Below are positions 62,512 to 64,000 of a stretch of 64,000 nt of DNA, in pieces. This DNA comes from DATAWZ01 sp036266975. Its GTDB lineage: Bacteria; Actinomycetota; Thermoleophilia; Solirubrobacterales; Solirubrobacteraceae. The DNA is taken from positions 16,654 to 80,653 of the forward strand of contig DATAWZ010000157.1 in assembly GCA_036266975.1 (NCBI GenBank), given 5' to 3'. How positions within the stretch are numbered: position 1 is the stretch's first letter; the number at the start of each line of letters is the position of its first letter. The notes beneath the pieces are model-generated. The model ran no database searches and had not been told where the DNA came from. It was given only the letters and a program-made list of their open reading frames with translations. Both the position numbers and the translations under genes were made by a program.

Positions 62512-62524
62512 ACTTCTTGGGCTC

Positions 62525-63157
62525 ATGACGGCACCGGTCGCCTATTTCGGGATCAACAGCAGCGGCGTGAACCTCGCCATCAATCTGTTGATCATCTGCG
62601 TGGTCGCGATCTACCTCGCGCTGATCTTCTGGACGTACATGGACGCGCGCCGGCGGATCGTCGATCCGATGCTGATCGGATGCGCCACGTTGGCGTCGGC
62701 CTTCCCGTTCGTGGGGACGATCATGTACATGATCCTGCGCCCGCCGGAGTACCTGGATGACATCCGCGAGCGCGAGCTGGAGATGCAGGCCGCCGAGGCG
62801 CGGCTGCACCAGCTCAACTACAGCCTGTGCCCGCACTGCGACTACGAGATCGAGCGCGAGTTCGTGCGCTGCCCGAGCTGCCTGCGCAAGCTGCGCGAGC
62901 GGTGCTACAACTGCCAGCGCCCGCTCGACCAGAGCTGGACGATCTGCCCCTATTGCGAGGCCGAGGTGCCCGGCGCGATCCAGCCGCGGCGCACGCGGCG
63001 CCGGCGCGAGTCGGCCGCCCCGTCCCAGGCCGCCGTCCCGGCGCGGCCGGCGGCGGGCACCGCGGCGAGCAACGGCCCCAGCGGGCGCGCCCCGGCGCCC
63101 CGTGACGGGACCCCCGCGGCGGACCCCTCGCCCGCCTCCGGCGGCGGCACCTACTAG
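62525..63157 (+). CDS. membrane protein with two zinc-ribbon modules
   Basis: The 210-residue protein has two TM helices (NLAINLLIICVVAIYLALIFW; LIGCATLASAFPFVGTIMYMIL), a charged linker, and two zinc ribbons (LCPHCDYEIEREFVRCPSCLRK; CYNCQRPLDQSWTICPYCEAE), then an Ala/Pro-rich tail. Such proteins are widespread in actinobacteria but uncharacterised. TAGACT ten bases before the ATG may be its -10. Confidence 0.75.
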   Translation: MTAPVAYFGINSSGVNLAINLLIICVVAIYLALIFWTYMDARRRIVDPMLIGCATLASAFPFVGTIMYMILRPPEYLDDIRERELEMQAAEARLHQLNYSLCPHCDYEIEREFVRCPSCLRKLRERCYNCQRPLDQSWTICPYCEAEVPGAIQPRRTRRRRESAAPSQAAVPARPAAGTAASNGPSGRAPAPRDGTPAADPSPASGGGTY

Positions 63158-63238
63158 CGCCCTGCGACCCGGCTGACCGCCGGACGACGCCTCGCCGAAC
63201 ACGCGCGGGCCGGTCCACTGCTCGGGCAAGGGCAGGGT

Positions 63239-63338
63239 GTGTTGCTACGGGCTCCTCCAGGTTGTCCCGAGCAACACAGGGGTCACGCGGAAATCGGGCG
63301 TGTTGCTGCGGTGGCCTCATGGTGTTCCCGAGCAGCAC
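63239..63338 (+). repeat. two tandem stem-loop repeats upstream of ndk
   Basis: GTGTTGCT (63239-63246) pairs with AGCAACAC (63270-63277). The same left arm GTGTTGCT recurs at 63300-63307 and pairs with AGCAGCAC (63331-63338) with one G-T pair. The two units are 61 bp apart and share the CCCGAGCA box before each right arm. They lie 87-186 bases before the ndk start, in a 267-bp gap otherwise without a gene. Confidence 0.65.
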
Positions 63339-63424
63339 ACCCGGAGCCACTCGGCGCGGCGGCCGAGCGCGCCGGGGCGCGCATCAGGCACAATGCCGCG
63401 GCCCCCGACCGATAGGAGCCGCAC

Positions 63425-63829
63425 ATGGAGCGTACCCTCATCCTCGTCAAGCCCGACGCGTTCGCCCGCAACCTCAGCGGCGAGATCATCGCCCGGTTCG
63501 AGCGCAAGGGCCTGCGGATCGTCGCGCTCAGGCACATGACGATGACCCGCGAGCTCGCCGACCAGCACTACGCCGAGCACACCGACAAGCCGTTCTTCGG
63601 CGAGCTGGTCGACTTCATCACCTCCGGGCCGATCGTCGCCATGGTCCTCGAGGGCCAGGACGCGATCAAGGCCGCCCGTCAGGTGATCGGCGCGACCAAC
63701 CCGCTCGAGGCGACCGCGGGCACGATCCGCGGCGACTTCGCGATCGAGACCGGCCAGAACATGGTCCACGGCTCGGACGCACTCGAGTCCGGCGTGCGCG
63801 AGTCGGCGCTGTTCTTCCCCGAGCTCTGA
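63425..63829 (+). CDS. ndk: nucleoside diphosphate kinase
   Basis: The 134-residue enzyme has the phosphorylated His in QNMVHGSDALESG and the nucleotide-binding RTLILVKPDAFARNLSGEIIARFERKGLRIVALRHM and GATNPLEATAGTIRGDFAIETG. It transfers phosphate from ATP to NDPs. TAGGAG lies eight bases before the ATG, and an upstream CACAAT at about 63389 may be the -10. Confidence 0.95.
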   Translation: MERTLILVKPDAFARNLSGEIIARFERKGLRIVALRHMTMTRELADQHYAEHTDKPFFGELVDFITSGPIVAMVLEGQDAIKAARQVIGATNPLEATAGTIRGDFAIETGQNMVHGSDALESGVRESALFFPEL

Positions 63830-63833
63830 GCCG

Positions 63834-64000
63834 GTGCCCCCGCCGGGCGAGGCCGGGGGAGCCACGCCCCGGGCGCGAGCGCGGGCGCTGATTCTCGCGT
63901 CGCGATCGCCCCAGCGCCGGGCGATCCTGCAGGAGGTCGGCATCGCCTTCCAGGTCCGGGCCACCGACGTCGTCGAGCGCGAGCACGGCGACCCCGCGGA
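63834..64000 (+). CDS. maf: Maf-like nucleotide pyrophosphatase (3' partial)
   Basis: The frame from GTG 63834 runs to the end of the window. After a 17-residue Pro/Ala-rich start it reads ALILASRSPQRRAILQEVG then IAFQVRATDVVERE, the Maf/YhdE signature. It lies four bases after ndk, and valS-folC-ndk-maf synteny is common. Maf proteins hydrolyse non-canonical nucleotides. Confidence 0.85.
   Translation, partial: MPPPGEAGGATPRARARALILASRSPQRRAILQEVGIAFQVRATDVVEREHGDPA

Noticed and set aside
58455..63229. Two minus-strand frames of 839 and 923 codons opposite valS and folC
   Set aside because: They mirror the codon structure of valS and folC and show no domain pattern.

Overview
The window is a very GC-rich bacterial chromosome segment with densely packed genes, many 4-base start/stop overlaps (GTGA or ATGA) and frequent GTG starts. 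The housekeeping run tig-clpP-clpX ... valS-folC ... ndk-maf, the leaderless-looking promoters and the gene families present suggest an actinobacterium, most likely of the Thermoleophilia/Solirubrobacterales type. That placement is inferred from gene content and style; no rRNA gene is present. There is no CRISPR array, insertion sequence or phage gene.

Layout. 1-3.0 kb: end of an amino-acid permease fused to a universal-stress domain, a small hypothetical gene, a YbhN-like membrane protein, a possible 44-residue gene ending in a strong terminator, and tRNA-Leu(UAG). 3.0-4.2 kb: a hypothetical protein and a lipoprotein. 4.2-27.4 kb: an amine/C1 utilisation region. It holds the three-part glutamate-synthase-like enzyme MgsABC, a glutamine-synthetase-like enzyme (GmaS candidate) and a four-subunit sarcosine-oxidase-like dehydrogenase (MgdABCD candidate). 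Among them lie an APC permease, a universal stress protein, a molybdopterin oxidoreductase, two GlnD-like DUF294 sensor proteins, a DnaQ-like exonuclease, a BASS-type transporter, and PucR- and IclR-type regulators. 27.4-36.9 kb: a PAS-GAF-SpoIIE phosphatase, methyltransferases, a polytopic membrane protein, an aldo/keto reductase, an ArsR-SRPBCC pair, a K+ channel and a secreted G1 (eqolisin) peptidase. 36.9-47.5 kb: MoxR/VWA pair and two hypotheticals, a flavin reductase, an ECF sigma unit, a secreted sedolisin, a nitroreductase behind a perfect 20-bp palindrome, a truncated metallo-hydrolase and a cytochrome c lipoprotein. 47.6-52 kb: malic enzyme, acyl-CoA ligase and a hydrolase-like/adenylate cyclase fusion. 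52-64 kb: tig, clpP, clpX, several small genes, valS, folC, a zinc-ribbon membrane protein, ndk and the start of maf.

How it fits together. GmaS would couple methylamine (or another small amine) to glutamate, MgsABC would convert the amide to N-methylglutamate, and MgdABCD would oxidise that to glutamate plus methylene-tetrahydrofolate. All eight subunits of the N-methylglutamate pathway are therefore present within about 22 kb, interleaved with candidate transport, regulatory and formate-oxidising functions. This is the most interesting system in the window. A second, window-wide pattern is a -10-like hexamer (TANNNT or CATNNT) ending 6-9 bases before the start codon of about 18 genes on both strands, which points to widespread leaderless transcripts and was used to choose several starts.
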